A DNA stretch of 64,000 nt. Source: Paenibacillus sacheonensis. Its GTDB lineage: Bacteria; Bacillota; Bacilli; Paenibacillales; Paenibacillaceae. The translations under genes were made by a program, and so were the position numbers. Under the pieces are notes generated by a model. That model was given only the letters and a program-made list of their open reading frames with translations. It searched no databases and had not been told where the DNA came from. The stretch is from the NCBI RefSeq assembly GCF_009909195.1, contig NZ_JAAAMU010000004.1, forward strand, positions 434,001 through 498,000, given 5' to 3'. The number at the start of each line of letters is the position of its first letter. Within the stretch, counting starts at the first letter, position 1. Shown piece by piece: positions 8,776-17,810 of the stretch.

Positions 8776-9423
8776 ATGAAGACGCCAATTGTCGGTATAT
8801 TTCGCAAGGAACAGCACGTGTTCGATGTCATCGAAGAGCTGAAAGCGATCGGTTGGAACGAGGAGGATCTCTCCGTGATCAGCCGCAGCCGCGAAGTCGT
8901 GCGGCAGGTGGATGTCGTAACGGGCACGAACGGCGCGGAGGGGATGGCGGCCGGGGCGGTAACGGGAGCCGTTCTTGGCGGTACGGTCGGCATTCTAGCC
9001 ACGACGGGACTGCTGCTCATTCCGGGAATCGGGCCGCTGCTCGCAGCGGGTCCCGCAGCCGTATTCCTAGCCGGCGCGGCGGTCGGCGGGAGTACGGGAA
9101 CGCTGGTCGGCGGTCTGGTCGGACTCGGCATTCCGGAGACGGAAGCGGAAAACTATCGGCTGATGATCGAGAATGATCATTATCTGGTGATTGCATCGGT
9201 TACGGAAGCGGAGCGCTCGAGCGTCGAACGGATCTTTCTGGCCTATGGCTCCTTACAGGACGGGACGTCATCGACCGCAGCGCTCGAGAGTGCGGCCAAG
9301 CGTCATGCACCTGACGATATTCGAGTCGTGATCGGTACGAAGGCTTCGGAATATACGTTGGATTCGCTTGCTCCGGTACAGGAGTTCATCGTTCATCCAT
9401 CCGTTGGAGGTGAAGAAGGATGA
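8776..9423 (+). CDS. General stress protein 17M-like / glycine-zipper membrane protein
   Basis: A 215-residue protein. The N-terminus (VGIFRKEQHVFDVIEELKAI) matches the general-stress-protein 17M-like/YflT fold of about 65 residues. The centre (residues ~55-115) is a Gly/Ala-rich membrane segment of glycine-zipper character (GAVTGAVLGGTVGIL). A second copy of the alpha/beta fold follows at about 118-150. GACGGAGGG precedes ATG 8776. It overlaps the next gene by four bases (ATGA), so the two are translated together. A role in envelope or osmotic stress is inferred from family names only. Confidence 0.75.
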   Translation: MKTPIVGIFRKEQHVFDVIEELKAIGWNEEDLSVISRSREVVRQVDVVTGTNGAEGMAAGAVTGAVLGGTVGILATTGLLLIPGIGPLLAAGPAAVFLAGAAVGGSTGTLVGGLVGLGIPETEAENYRLMIENDHYLVIASVTEAERSSVERIFLAYGSLQDGTSSTAALESAAKRHAPDDIRVVIGTKASEYTLDSLAPVQEFIVHPSVGGEEG

Positions 9424-9782
9424 TCGCGGGCATCAGCGCGGCCGTCGCGGCCGCATCCTTCTCCTGTCTGGTCTTCTACGGCATCAAGACGATGAAAAAG
9501 CTCATGACCTCCTTGGACGAGACACAAAAAACGATTGCCGAGGTTCGAGTATCGGCCATGAGCGTCATTCAAGAAGCGACATCGACGATTCATACGCTGA
9601 ACGATACCGTCAAAGACGTAAAGGTGCGGCTTAATAACGTCGATCCGCTGCTCGAGAGCGCTCATGATATGGGGGATGTGCTGCACAAGGTGACCATGTC
9701 GGTGAAGAAGGCTGTCGGACTGAATGACGTCATCGAGCAAGGCGATGTGTCCGTGCGGAAGAGCGGATTCAAGAAGTGGTAG
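9420..9782 (+). CDS. DUF948 (YtxG-like) protein
   Basis: A 120-residue protein: one N-terminal transmembrane helix (residues 2-22), then a long amphipathic helix with heptad spacing (MTSLDETQKTIAEVRVSAMS) typical of DUF948 proteins such as B. subtilis YtxG. Such proteins accompany general stress genes in Bacillus. The start overlaps the stop of the upstream gene as ATGA, with GGAGGTGAAGG as SD. The C-terminal 20 residues are basic. Confidence 0.8.
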   Translation: MIAGISAAVAAASFSCLVFYGIKTMKKLMTSLDETQKTIAEVRVSAMSVIQEATSTIHTLNDTVKDVKVRLNNVDPLLESAHDMGDVLHKVTMSVKKAVGLNDVIEQGDVSVRKSGFKKW

Positions 9783-9995
9783 GAAGTACGAAGAGAGCTT
9801 TGGATGATCGCGTTTAACCTAGACGATGGCATCCGGATAGACAATCCGCCAGTCGGGCATGGAAGCAATGCGCCAAAAGGGCAGCGTTCGTGTCGGAAGC
9901 CATCGTCACTTTGCCGAATAGAAATGATTACGATTACTCGGGCAGCGCATGGGTTGAAGCTCTTAAGCTCCAGCGGCAATTCCTTTAATACGCTT

Positions 9996-10790
9996 TTAAT
10001 CCGCTTCGACAGGCCCTTGCTTCAGATAGAAACGCGCACTGGAGCCGCCGTCGACGGTAAAAACTTGCCCGTTGATATACGAAGAAGCATCCGAAGCGAG
10101 AAAAGCGACAAGCGGGGCGATATCGCCCGGTACGCCGACTCGTTTGACCGGAATTTGAACCGCATCGTACTCGCGCTCTTCCTCCGTGTCGTAGCTGTGC
10201 TTCTCGACCTCGACAAGGCCCGGCGCGACGGCGTTCACCGTGATGCCGAGCGGGGCCAAGTCGAGGGCCAGCTGCCTGGTGAGCGCGTTCATCCCGCCCT
10301 TGGAGGCGGCATAGACGGCATAGCCGTGCATCGTCGTGTTCGCATGAACGGAGCTGATGTTGACGATCCGCCCGAAGCCTTGCTTCTGCATATGTCTGGC
10401 ACTTGCTTGCGACGCGAAGAACGTGCCTTTCAGATTCGCGTTCATGATGCTGTCCCAATTGGTCTCCGTTACGGATGCCCAGTGAATGACCGGGTCGATC
10501 GCGGCATTATTGACCAGGATATCGATACGGCCGAACTGCTCCACGACCGCCGCGACAAGCGCGGACGCTTGCGATGGATCCCCGATATCGGCTTGATAAC
10601 TGAATGCCGGGCAGCCTTGAGCATGGAGTTCCCGAATAAGCCGTTCGGCGGCTTCGGCGCTTGTCGCGTAGTTCACGCAGACCGACGCGCCCTGGGCAGC
10701 CAGCTCGCGCACGATTCCGCTGCCGATTCCTTTGGCTGAGCCCGTTACCAGAGCGACCCGCCCTTGAAGCTGTTTGTGCTGACTTTGCAT
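9996..10790 (-). CDS. SDR-family NAD(P)-dependent oxidoreductase
   Basis: A 264-residue classical short-chain dehydrogenase. Visible are the TGSAKGIG cofactor loop (about 16-23), NNAA (about 93), catalytic Ser in NISSVH, the YAASK active-site pair (Tyr and Lys), and a C-terminal FTVDGG. Sequence style is that of glucose 1-dehydrogenase/3-oxoacyl-ACP reductase-like SDRs; the substrate cannot be read from sequence. ATG 10788-10790 is preceded by GAAGGAG. It stands alone, back to back with the T-box transcript. Confidence 0.88.
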   Translation of the reverse strand: MQSQHKQLQGRVALVTGSAKGIGSGIVRELAAQGASVCVNYATSAEAAERLIRELHAQGCPAFSYQADIGDPSQASALVAAVVEQFGRIDILVNNAAIDPVIHWASVTETNWDSIMNANLKGTFFASQASARHMQKQGFGRIVNISSVHANTTMHGYAVYAASKGGMNALTRQLALDLAPLGITVNAVAPGLVEVEKHSYDTEEEREYDAVQIPVKRVGVPGDIAPLVAFLASDASSYINGQVFTVDGGSSARFYLKQGPVEAD

Positions 10791-10855
10791 ACGCTTTCAC
10801 TCCTTCGTAGATAGAACAGGCGGGCGCTCGCAGCTGCGGAATCAGCCATCCTGAC

Positions 10856-10868
10856 GGAAACGATTTCC
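10856..10868. promoter_or_regulatory. Possible LacI/CcpA-type operator
   Basis: GGAAACGATTTCC has 5-bp inverted arms around CGA and contains the AANCG core typical of LacI-family operators and cre sites. It lies about 65 bp upstream of the minus-strand SDR start. It fits the cre consensus only partly. Confidence 0.35.
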
Positions 10869-10943
10869 TCTAATTCAAACAATAATGGACGTGCCTTGGA
10901 CCGTCAATGTTTAATTGCAGGCCTTTGATTGCCGTTTTGCCTA

Positions 10944-10973
10944 TTGACGGCAGCCTAACAATATCGCTATAAT
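10944..10973 (+). promoter_or_regulatory. Sigma-A promoter of the T-box transcript
   Basis: TTGACG (10944-10949), an 18-bp spacer and a perfect TATAAT (10968-10973). The transcript would begin near 10980, just before the T-box Stem I. Confidence 0.85.
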
Positions 10974-10984
10974 GACTTCAAACT

Positions 10985-11252
10985 TCACATGAACCACAAA
11001 TTCGCCGACGAGAAAGAGTACGTCGTCCGTCTGATTCACAGAGAGTTGGGGCAGGTGCAAACCAACATTCAGGCGCTGACCGAAGCCATCTCCGAGAAGC
11101 CAGCTGAAATGACAGTAAGCGGTGCCGCAGGTCCAGCGTTAACGGGACGCGTATTGTTGGATACGTGAATGAGTGCCGCTTCTCCGGACGGAGAGCGGAA
11201 CTAGGGTGGTAACACGGGTATAAGCCCGTCCCTTTTGGGGACGGGTTTTTTT
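10985..11252 (+). promoter_or_regulatory. T-box riboswitch, predicted alanine (GCC) specifier
   Basis: A tRNA-sensing leader upstream of the aminotransferase. Stem I shows AGAAAGAGTA (11011-11020), whose AGTA would form the loop-E motif with GAA at 11082-11084. The following codon GCC (11085-11087) and A give an alanine specifier. GAGA pairs with TCTC below it, and GTCTGA with TCAGGC above it. The T-box core AGGGTGGTAACACGG contains TGGT (11207-11210), which would pair with the ACCA end of an uncharged tRNA. It ends in a terminator, CCCGTCCC-TTTT-GGGGACGGG plus seven T (11225-11252). Uncharged tRNA should permit readthrough. Confidence 0.88.
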
Positions 11253-11297
11253 GCGTTCTTAGGCTTCGAATCGAAAACAAACAAGGAGGAGAAACGG

Positions 11298-12473
11298 ATG
11301 ATCGGAACAACGTCGTTATCGGATTTATTGTCGCCGGCGGCTCGCGAGATGCAGCCATCGGGCATACGGAGGTATTTTGATTACGCGGCGGGCCGTAAAG
11401 ACGTCATATCGCTCGGCGTGGGCGAACCGGATTTCGTGACGCCGAAGCCCGTGCGGGATGCCTGCATCCTGGCGCTCGAGAAGGGGCGGACGTCGTACAC
11501 GCCGAATTCGGGTCTTCCGGAGCTTCGGGAAGCGATCGCGGACTACTTGTCCGTCTCGTTCTCGCTGCGCTATGAGCCTGCGGACGAAGTGCTGGTCACG
11601 AACGGCAGCAGCGAGGCCATCGATCTGGCGCTGCGGGCATTGATTACGCCGGGCGACGAGATCTTGATTCCCGAGCCGTGCTTCATCGCGTATTCTCCGA
11701 TCGCGGCGCTGTTCGGAGGCGTGACGGTGCCGATCGATACGAGAGCCGAAGACCGGTTTAAGCTGACGGCGGATGCGCTTCGGAGCAAGCTGACGCCGCG
11801 CTCGAAGATTCTCCTGGTGAGCTATCCGAATAATCCGACGGGAGGCATCATGACGCGGGAAGACTGGCTGCCGATCGCGCAGCTTGCCGTCGAGCACAAT
11901 CTGATTATCATTACGGACGAGATCTATGCGGAATTAACGTACGGAAGGAAGCATGAAAGCATAGCGGAGCTTCCCGGCATGAAAGAGCGGACGCTGCTCA
12001 TCAGCGGGTTCTCCAAGGCATTCGCCATGACGGGCTGGCGCGTGGGATACGCATGCGGACCGGAAGAGCTGGTATCGGTCATGCTCAAGATCCATCAGTA
12101 TACCGCGATGTGCGCGCCGATTCTCGGGCAAATAGCCGCTTTGGAGTCGCTGACGAACGGGCTGGAGGAGAAAGATCGCATGGTGGAATCCTATGACGGG
12201 CGACGGAAGCGCTTCGTGGCGGGTCTGCGGGAGATCGGCCTTCCATGCCATGAACCGCTCGGTTCGTTCTACGCTTTTCCGTCTATCGCGCCTACGGGAC
12301 TCACCTCGGATGAATTCGCGAGACGCCTTCTCGACGATGCGGGCGTCGTCACGGTGCCCGGACAGGTGTTCGGCTCGCAAGGGGAAGGTTACATTCGCTG
12401 CTGTTATGCGGCTTCGCAGGCGCAGCTGGATGCCGCGCTGGAACGTATCTACACCTTCTTGCGCGCATTGTGA
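11298..12473 (+). CDS. PLP-dependent aminotransferase (class I/II, PatA-like)
   Basis: A 391-residue fold-type I aminotransferase. Seen are the N-terminal SLGVGEPDF, VTNGSSEAIDLAL for the cofactor phosphate, SYPNNPTGG, ITDEIYAEL (Asp to the pyridine N and Tyr), SGFSKAFAMTGWRVGY with the PLP Lys, and a C-terminal substrate Arg in YIRCCYA. ATG 11298 follows AAGGAGGAGAAACGG; in-frame codons back to 11235 lie in the terminator and are rejected. The alanine-type T-box argues for a role in alanine formation or use, though PatA/AraT-like enzymes act on several amino acids. It overlaps the convergent LysR gene by 25 bp. Confidence 0.87.
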   Translation: MIGTTSLSDLLSPAAREMQPSGIRRYFDYAAGRKDVISLGVGEPDFVTPKPVRDACILALEKGRTSYTPNSGLPELREAIADYLSVSFSLRYEPADEVLVTNGSSEAIDLALRALITPGDEILIPEPCFIAYSPIAALFGGVTVPIDTRAEDRFKLTADALRSKLTPRSKILLVSYPNNPTGGIMTREDWLPIAQLAVEHNLIIITDEIYAELTYGRKHESIAELPGMKERTLLISGFSKAFAMTGWRVGYACGPEELVSVMLKIHQYTAMCAPILGQIAALESLTNGLEEKDRMVESYDGRRKRFVAGLREIGLPCHEPLGSFYAFPSIAPTGLTSDEFARRLLDDAGVVTVPGQVFGSQGEGYIRCCYAASQAQLDAALERIYTFLRAL

Positions 12474-13381
12474 ATGATCGTCGCGGGCGTTTGGAAATAA
12501 TCGATAAAATGCTGCGCGCGCTTCGATAACAGATGATCCTTCAGCCACAGGATGCCGATATCCGATTGGAAATTGGCATCCCGAATCGGCAGCATGGTCA
12601 CATTGCCGTACGGGAAGGAAGCGAGAATGGAACTGGGAAACACGGTCACGCCTATGCCTGACGCGATCAAGGACATGATGACGGTCACGCTGGAGCATTC
12701 GCAGATAATGTTCGGTTCCAGGCCATGACGCCTGAATTCGTTCACGACTTGCTCGTGCATGCGGATGGTATTGTCCGTCTTCAATGTCAGCAGCGGATAC
12801 TCGGCCAGCTCATGCATGCTGATGCTTTGGTTGTCTTCGCCGGATTGCGGCACCCAGGAGCTGGGGAATACTGTTACATAAGGATCGGACGGCAGGGGGA
12901 GCGTCGCCAGCTTGGCCGGAAGGATGCCGGTTTCGAACGGCAGGCGCGAGACGACGAGCTCGATGGAGCGCTTCTCCAGCATTTCGCCGAGCAGGAAATG
13001 GTCGCCTTCGGTGATTTTGAACGTGATCTGGGGATAGGCGCTGCGCAATCGCTGGATCGGCTTCGGCAGAATCGACACGCAGGATACGACGGCGCCGATC
13101 GAGAGCGTGCCGCGGACGCCTTCTTCCAATTCCTTGACTTCGAGCATGGTCTCGTCGAGCTGGGCCAGCAGCGACTCGGCCTTGGAGCGGAGGAGCTCGC
13201 CGGCCGCGGTCAGCGTCAGCTGCTTCCGGCCGCGTTCGAACAGCTTGGCGCCGAGTTCTTCTTCCATAAGCATCAACTGGCGGCTGAGCGGCGGCTGTTC
13301 CATATGAAGCAGCTTGGCGGCGCGCGTGATCTGCTTTTCCTGCGCGATGGCGAGGAAATATTTCAGTTGCTTCAGGTCCAT
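12449..13381 (-). CDS. LysR-family transcriptional regulator
   Basis: A 310-residue LysR regulator. ATG 13379-13381 (MDLKQLKYFLAIAQE) is the conserved family start and follows GGAGGAATACCC; the frame stays open upstream but that extension is hydrophobic and not LysR-like. The N-terminal HTH (ITRAAKLLHMEQPPLSRQL) precedes a periplasmic-binding-protein-like effector domain with typical IELVVSRLP and MSLIASGIGVTVFPSS segments. It is divergent from the branched-chain aminotransferase gene across 121 bp, so that gene is its likely target. Confidence 0.9.
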   Translation of the reverse strand: MDLKQLKYFLAIAQEKQITRAAKLLHMEQPPLSRQLMLMEEELGAKLFERGRKQLTLTAAGELLRSKAESLLAQLDETMLEVKELEEGVRGTLSIGAVVSCVSILPKPIQRLRSAYPQITFKITEGDHFLLGEMLEKRSIELVVSRLPFETGILPAKLATLPLPSDPYVTVFPSSWVPQSGEDNQSISMHELAEYPLLTLKTDNTIRMHEQVVNEFRRHGLEPNIICECSSVTVIMSLIASGIGVTVFPSSILASFPYGNVTMLPIRDANFQSDIGILWLKDHLLSKRAQHFIDYFQTPATIIHNARKKV

Positions 13382-13502
13382 GGGTATTCCTCCGTTCCAT
13401 ACCTTCAGGGTATGCAAAATGGATAAAATAGATATTATTAATATAGCTACGGTCATAGTAAAATGCAATTAAACAACGAATATGACGAAAGAAGGGATCT
13501 CC

Positions 13503-14579
13503 ATGATCGCATCCACACCGATCACGATCGAACGCACGACAACGCCCAAAGCAAAACCGCCGCAGGACAAACTCGGCTTCGGCATCCATTTTACGGATCA
13601 TATGTTCATTATGAATTATTCGTCCGAGCAAGGCTGGCACCAAGCCCGCATCGTGCCTTACCAGCCCATCACGCTTGACCCGGCCGCGAAAGTGTTCCAT
13701 TACGGCCAAACCGTGTTCGAAGGCTTGAAAGCGTATCGCACCGAAGACGGCCGCGTCCAGCTGTTCCGCCCCGACATGAACATGAAGCGCCTTATCCGCT
13801 CCAACGATCGGATGAGCATCCCCCCGATTCCGGTGGAACTCGGCATAGAAGCGGTCAAAGCCTTGACGAATATCGACCAGGAATGGATTCCGGACGGCGA
13901 AGGCAACTCGCTGTACATTCGTCCGTTCGTGATCGCGACCGAGCCGCTGCTCGGCGTTCATCCATCGCACGAATACCAATTCATCATCATCATGTCGCCC
14001 GTAGGCGCGTACTATCCGGAAGGCATCAACCCGGTCAAGATTTTCGTGGAGTCCCGTTATGTGCGCGCCATGATCGGCGGCGTCGGGGAAGCGAAGACGG
14101 CAGGCAACTATGCTGCCGGTCTTAAAGCGCAGGAAGCGGCCAACGAGAAAGGCTATACGCAAGTCCTCTGGCTTGACGGGGCGGAGCATAAATATATTGA
14201 AGAAGTCGGCAGCATGAACGTATTCTTCAAGATCGACGGCACCGTCTACACGCCGTCGCTGAACGGCAGCATTCTGGACGGCATCACGCGCAATTCGACG
14301 ATCCAGCTGCTGAAGCATTGGAACATCCCTGTCGAGGAACGGGTGCTCTCGATCGAAGAAATCTATGAAGCGGGCCGTAACGGCAAGCTCGAGGAAGCAT
14401 TCGGCACGGGCACCGCGGCCGTCATCTCGCCTGTAGGCGAGCTGAACTGGCTCGGCGAGAAGCTGATCATCAACGGCGGCGCAACCGGCGAAGTATCCGA
14501 GAAGCTGTATACCAATTTGACGGGCATCCAGTACGGCAAGCAGGAAGATCCGTTTAACTGGATGGTTGAAGTGAAATAA
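13503..14579 (+). CDS. ilvE: Branched-chain amino acid aminotransferase
   Basis: A 358-residue fold-type IV PLP enzyme that interconverts Leu/Ile/Val with their 2-oxo acids. Class IV features are FHYGQTVFEGLKAYR, RPFVIATE, the PLP Lys in GEAKTAGNYA, EEVGSMNVFF and LNGSILDGITRNS. ATG 13503 is chosen because GAAGGGAT precedes it; ATG 13482 would add seven residues without an SD. It is divergent from a LysR regulator and followed by a terminator. Length fits the Bacillus YwaA/YbgE type. Confidence 0.93.
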   Translation: MIASTPITIERTTTPKAKPPQDKLGFGIHFTDHMFIMNYSSEQGWHQARIVPYQPITLDPAAKVFHYGQTVFEGLKAYRTEDGRVQLFRPDMNMKRLIRSNDRMSIPPIPVELGIEAVKALTNIDQEWIPDGEGNSLYIRPFVIATEPLLGVHPSHEYQFIIIMSPVGAYYPEGINPVKIFVESRYVRAMIGGVGEAKTAGNYAAGLKAQEAANEKGYTQVLWLDGAEHKYIEEVGSMNVFFKIDGTVYTPSLNGSILDGITRNSTIQLLKHWNIPVEERVLSIEEIYEAGRNGKLEEAFGTGTAAVISPVGELNWLGEKLIINGGATGEVSEKLYTNLTGIQYGKQEDPFNWMVEVK

Positions 14580-14604
14580 TTCGACTGCGCATCGCGCGGT
14601 CCCG

Positions 14605-14644
14605 AAAGCGCCGGCAGGTCCAGGGGATCTGTTCGGCGCTTTTT
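14605..14644 (+). terminator. Terminator after ilvE
   Basis: A 9-bp stem AAAGCGCCG (14605-14613) with CGGCGCTTT (14634-14642), followed by TT. The loop is 20 nt. A second short hairpin, CCGGT...ACCGG followed by seven T, lies at about 14738-14777, so the spacer holds two stop signals before the next gene. Confidence 0.7.
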
Positions 14645-14899
14645 GCATGAGCGGCGACTTGTCCGCGAATCGATGCTTTTACTTCTTGAAAATCAGAAGG
14701 TCGCGTAATTCCTCCCGAGGATTTGGGATAGATTGAGCCGGTTCCTGCCCGAGAGACCGGTTTTTTTGTCGGCTTGTCACCGAATTTCAACGCCTTTTTC
14801 GCCGTAAAGCTTGTTCTGACCGGGCTGAAAATGTAATAATAAACAACGGAATGTTTTTTGCAGGCTATCGAAATCCAAAGAAAGCGGGAATGAACCAAG

Positions 14900-15619
14900 A
14901 TGGGTCGTAAATGGAATAATATCAAAGAGAAGAAAGCTTCGAAGGATGCCAATACGAGTCGTATTTATGCCAAATTCGGTCTTGAGATTTACGTAGCCGC
15001 CAAGAAGGGCGAGCCGGATCCGGAATCCAACCAATCCTTGAAATTCGTGCTGGAACGCGCGAAAACATACAATGTTCCCCGGGCGATCATTGACCGCGCC
15101 ATCGACAAAGCCAAAGGCGGCGGCGACGACAACTACGTGGAGCTGCGTTATGAAGGTTTCGGTCCCAACGGCTCCATGGTGATCGTCGACGCGCTGACGA
15201 ACAACGTCAACCGCACGGCGCCGGAGGTTCGCTCCGCCTTCACGAAATGCGGCGGCAGCATGGGCGTCAGCGGCTCCGTATCCTACATGTTTACCGCGAC
15301 CGCCGTCATCGGCGTCGAAGGTAAATCCGTCGACGACGTGCTTGAGCTGATGATGGAAGCGGACGTCGATGTCCGCGATATCGTCGAAGAGGACGAAGCG
15401 GTTATCGTGTATGCCGAACCGAATCAATTCCAAGCGGTTCAGGAGGCGTTCAAGCAAGCCGGCATTACCGATTTCACGGTTGCCGAGCAGACGATGATGG
15501 CTCAGAACTACGTGTCGATTCCTGAAGAATCGCAGGCGCAATTCGAGCGCCTAATCGACATGCTGGAAGATTTGGAAGATGTGCAGCAGGTTTACCACAA
15601 CGTGGAATTTGAAGAGTAG
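14900..15619 (+). CDS. YebC/PmpR-family regulatory protein
   Basis: A 239-residue member of the YebC/TACO1 family, known as DNA-binding regulators and, more recently, as translation factors for proline-rich stretches. Typical motifs are the N-terminal [35 protein letters not shown] and the [19 protein letters not shown] segment. The MGRKWNNIK start marks the YeeN/YeeI branch common in Firmicutes. It stands alone with terminators on both sides. Confidence 0.92.
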   Translation: MGRKWNNIKEKKASKDANTSRIYAKFGLEIYVAAKKGEPDPESNQSLKFVLERAKTYNVPRAIIDRAIDKAKGGGDDNYVELRYEGFGPNGSMVIVDALTNNVNRTAPEVRSAFTKCGGSMGVSGSVSYMFTATAVIGVEGKSVDDVLELMMEADVDVRDIVEEDEAVIVYAEPNQFQAVQEAFKQAGITDFTVAEQTMMAQNYVSIPEESQAQFERLIDMLEDLEDVQQVYHNVEFEE

Positions 15620-15648
15620 ACATCTATGGTTGAATAGTTAAAAATATG

Positions 15649-15677
15649 AAAAAGCCGCGTATTTGCGGCTTTTTTTG
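15649..15677 (+). terminator. Rho-independent terminator
   Basis: A perfect 10-bp stem AAAAAGCCGC (15649-15658) with GCGGCTTTTT around GTATTT, then more T. It ends the YebC-family gene. Confidence 0.9.
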
Positions 15678-15774
15678 TGCCATTCGTTGTAAATATGAGG
15701 TAATATAGACGGTAGAGGCAGCGTGATCAGGTTGGTAGATGAGTCATATTGCCTACAAGGTCATGCGTTCAATT

Positions 15775-15781
15775 TGTCGAA
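15775..15781 (+). promoter_or_regulatory. Perfect Spo0A box upstream of the sensor kinase
   Basis: TGTCGAA, identical to the 0A-box consensus, 95 bp before the kinase start. I could not fix a core promoter next to it. A single 7-mer can occur by chance; the case rests on the other boxes at 18166, 20036 and 20066. Confidence 0.5.
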
Positions 15782-15875
15782 TAAAGTCATATTTAGTCAG
15801 AGATCAAAGCAGTCCAAGTGAGGTCAATGGAAGTAACAGCGTAACTATTCGATGAGTCCGAGGTGCAGGTTCCTG

Positions 15876-17810
15876 ATGAAGCTGAAAACGATGCTAACCG
15901 TATTGATCGCCGTGCTTTGCTTGATGACGTTCTTGCCGGGAGCGGCAGTATGGGCATCTTCTTCTCCCGATATGCCGAGCGTGTCATCGTGGGAATTGAG
16001 ATGGGAACAAGCGGATCGAGTCACGACACTGCCCGATCAGGCGGATGCCGCCGGCGAATGGCAGACGGTTCAGGCGAGAGATGGATGGACGGGCTCACCG
16101 GAAGGGGTAGAATCGGCGTGGGTCAGAATGACGCTTCCGATGCTGCAAAACAATTGGGCGGCGTTGTTCCCGAAAGTATATGGTCAGGATATTACGGTCT
16201 ACTTGGACGGAGAAGTCCTTTTTCATACCACTCGCGATATCGGGTATGATTTAAACCGCGTTTTGATTTCCCTGAAGAAGGAAGCGTCGGGAGAAACGTT
16301 ATATTTGCATATGCAAGGCAATACCGAACGTTTAGGTCTCGATTCCGGATTCGAATTCGGCAATTATCAGAATCTGGTCAGAGCGTACGCGAATGAAGAT
16401 TTGATCGATATGATTATTGGATTTGCCTATATTTTCGTTGCTTTCGTCATGCTTGTTTGCTCCGTGTTCTTGGTGCGGCAGCAGCTAAAAATGTGGTTGT
16501 CGCTTTGTTTCATCATATTGCCGATCGGCGGTCTCATGATTGGCTATTCTCCGTATCCGTATACTTTCTATGGACAGCACGGCTCGTTATTCCAAATGCT
16601 ATTCGATACCTCGCTTAACGTATTTTTGCCGGCGTTGATCATCTTCTTCGAACAATTGTTCGGAAGAGGACATCGGAATATCATTACCTATTTCCGCAGG
16701 TTTTTGATTGTCTATTCGTCGCTTGTGCTGGCGACCATGGTCGTATATTATACATTCGACGTTTCGATTTATAAATTGTACATGTTCGTATCCGTGACGA
16801 TGATGGGCTATGTGATGATCGCCCTATTCTTGTTGATTATTATCATGTTGATTCGTGAACTATGGAATCGCAATGTCGACTCCATCATCATTGCTTCGGG
16901 ACTCGCCGTCTTTTCGGTCGTTAGCATCGGCGAGCTTGCGCTTTTCTACTCTTCCTCGCAAACGTATCAGTTATCTTGGTGGAAGTGGGGATTAATAGCG
17001 TTCGTGCTTTCGCTGATCGTAGTTCTAGGCCGAAGGATCGCTTATCAGCACAAATTGATCGTTTCCTATTCCCGCGATTTGGAGATATATAACTCGGAAA
17101 TTCAACGATCGGAGAAAATGGAAATCATCAGCCAGCTTGCTGCCTCGGTCGCGCATGAAGTGCGCAACCCGCTTCAAGTTACGCGCGGCTTGCTGCAAAT
17201 TCTTGGCGAAAAGAACAATAACGGTTCGAGAAGCAGCACTGTCTCGGAGGAGAATTATTATCAACTCGCCATTGACGAGTTGGACCGGGCATCCGTGATC
17301 ATTACCGACTTCTTGACCTTCGCAAAACCCCAAATGGAACAAATCGTCGAGTTGAATTTGGCGGAAGAATTCAAACATGTCGAAGGCATTATCGTGCCGC
17401 TCGCGAACTTGCAAGGAGGGAAATTGGAAGTCAACATGCCGCGCTCATTGCGAATTATGGGTAATTCCTCCAAACTAAAGCAAGCGATCATCAATTTGAT
17501 CAAGAATAGCATTGAAGCGCTCGAAGGTTCTGGTATCGTTCGCGTCTGGGCATACGAGGAACGGGAACATGTCGTCATTCATATTGCGGATAGCGGCAAT
17601 GGGATGGATGAACAAATGCTGGCGCGCTTAGGGGAACCGTACTTCTCGAATAAATCCAAAGGAACCGGGCTTGGATTGATGGTGACTTTCCGAATCATAG
17701 AACTGATGAAGGGCACGATTACATTCAAAAGCGAACTCGGGGTAGGCACGGAAGCAATGATCCGATTTCCGGCAGCTCGGTACATGCAAACAAACGCGAA
17801 GGTCATCTGA
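15876..17810 (+). CDS. 7TM-DISM-type sensor histidine kinase (orphan)
   Basis: A 644-residue membrane kinase. A signal peptide (ending near AAVWASS) is followed by an extracellular beta-sandwich DISM-like domain to about residue 165, seven transmembrane helices (about 170-375), then the kinase core. Its H box is SVAHEVRNPLQVTRG with His427, N box NLIKNSIEAL, G1 DSGNGM and G2 GTGLGL. ATG 15876 is chosen because it starts the signal peptide and has GAGGTG ten bases upstream; ATG 15852 would add eight residues. No response regulator is adjacent. The H box resembles sporulation kinases of the phosphorelay, and a 0A box lies upstream, so Spo0F is a plausible but unproven partner. Confidence 0.9.
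   Translation: MKLKTMLTVLIAVLCLMTFLPGAAVWASSSPDMPSVSSWELRWEQADRVTTLPDQADAAGEWQTVQARDGWTGSPEGVESAWVRMTLPMLQNNWAALFPKVYGQDITVYLDGEVLFHTTRDIGYDLNRVLISLKKEASGETLYLHMQGNTERLGLDSGFEFGNYQNLVRAYANEDLIDMIIGFAYIFVAFVMLVCSVFLVRQQLKMWLSLCFIILPIGGLMIGYSPYPYTFYGQHGSLFQMLFDTSLNVFLPALIIFFEQLFGRGHRNIITYFRRFLIVYSSLVLATMVVYYTFDVSIYKLYMFVSVTMMGYVMIALFLLIIIMLIRELWNRNVDSIIIASGLAVFSVVSIGELALFYSSSQTYQLSWWKWGLIAFVLSLIVVLGRRIAYQHKLIVSYSRDLEIYNSEIQRSEKMEIISQLAASVAHEVRNPLQVTRGLLQILGEKNNNGSRSSTVSEENYYQLAIDELDRASVIITDFLTFAKPQMEQIVELNLAEEFKHVEGIIVPLANLQGGKLEVNMPRSLRIMGNSSKLKQAIINLIKNSIEALEGSGIVRVWAYEEREHVVIHIADSGNGMDEQMLARLGEPYFSNKSKGTGLGLMVTFRIIELMKGTITFKSELGVGTEAMIRFPAARYMQTNAKVI

Noticed and set aside
12810-14648. Long open frame (612 codons) on the minus strand across the LysR and ilvE genes
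   Set aside because: It runs antisense to ilvE and in a shifted frame of lysR. Its residue make-up is Arg/His/Ala-rich shadow sequence with no SD, while both real genes have strong motifs.
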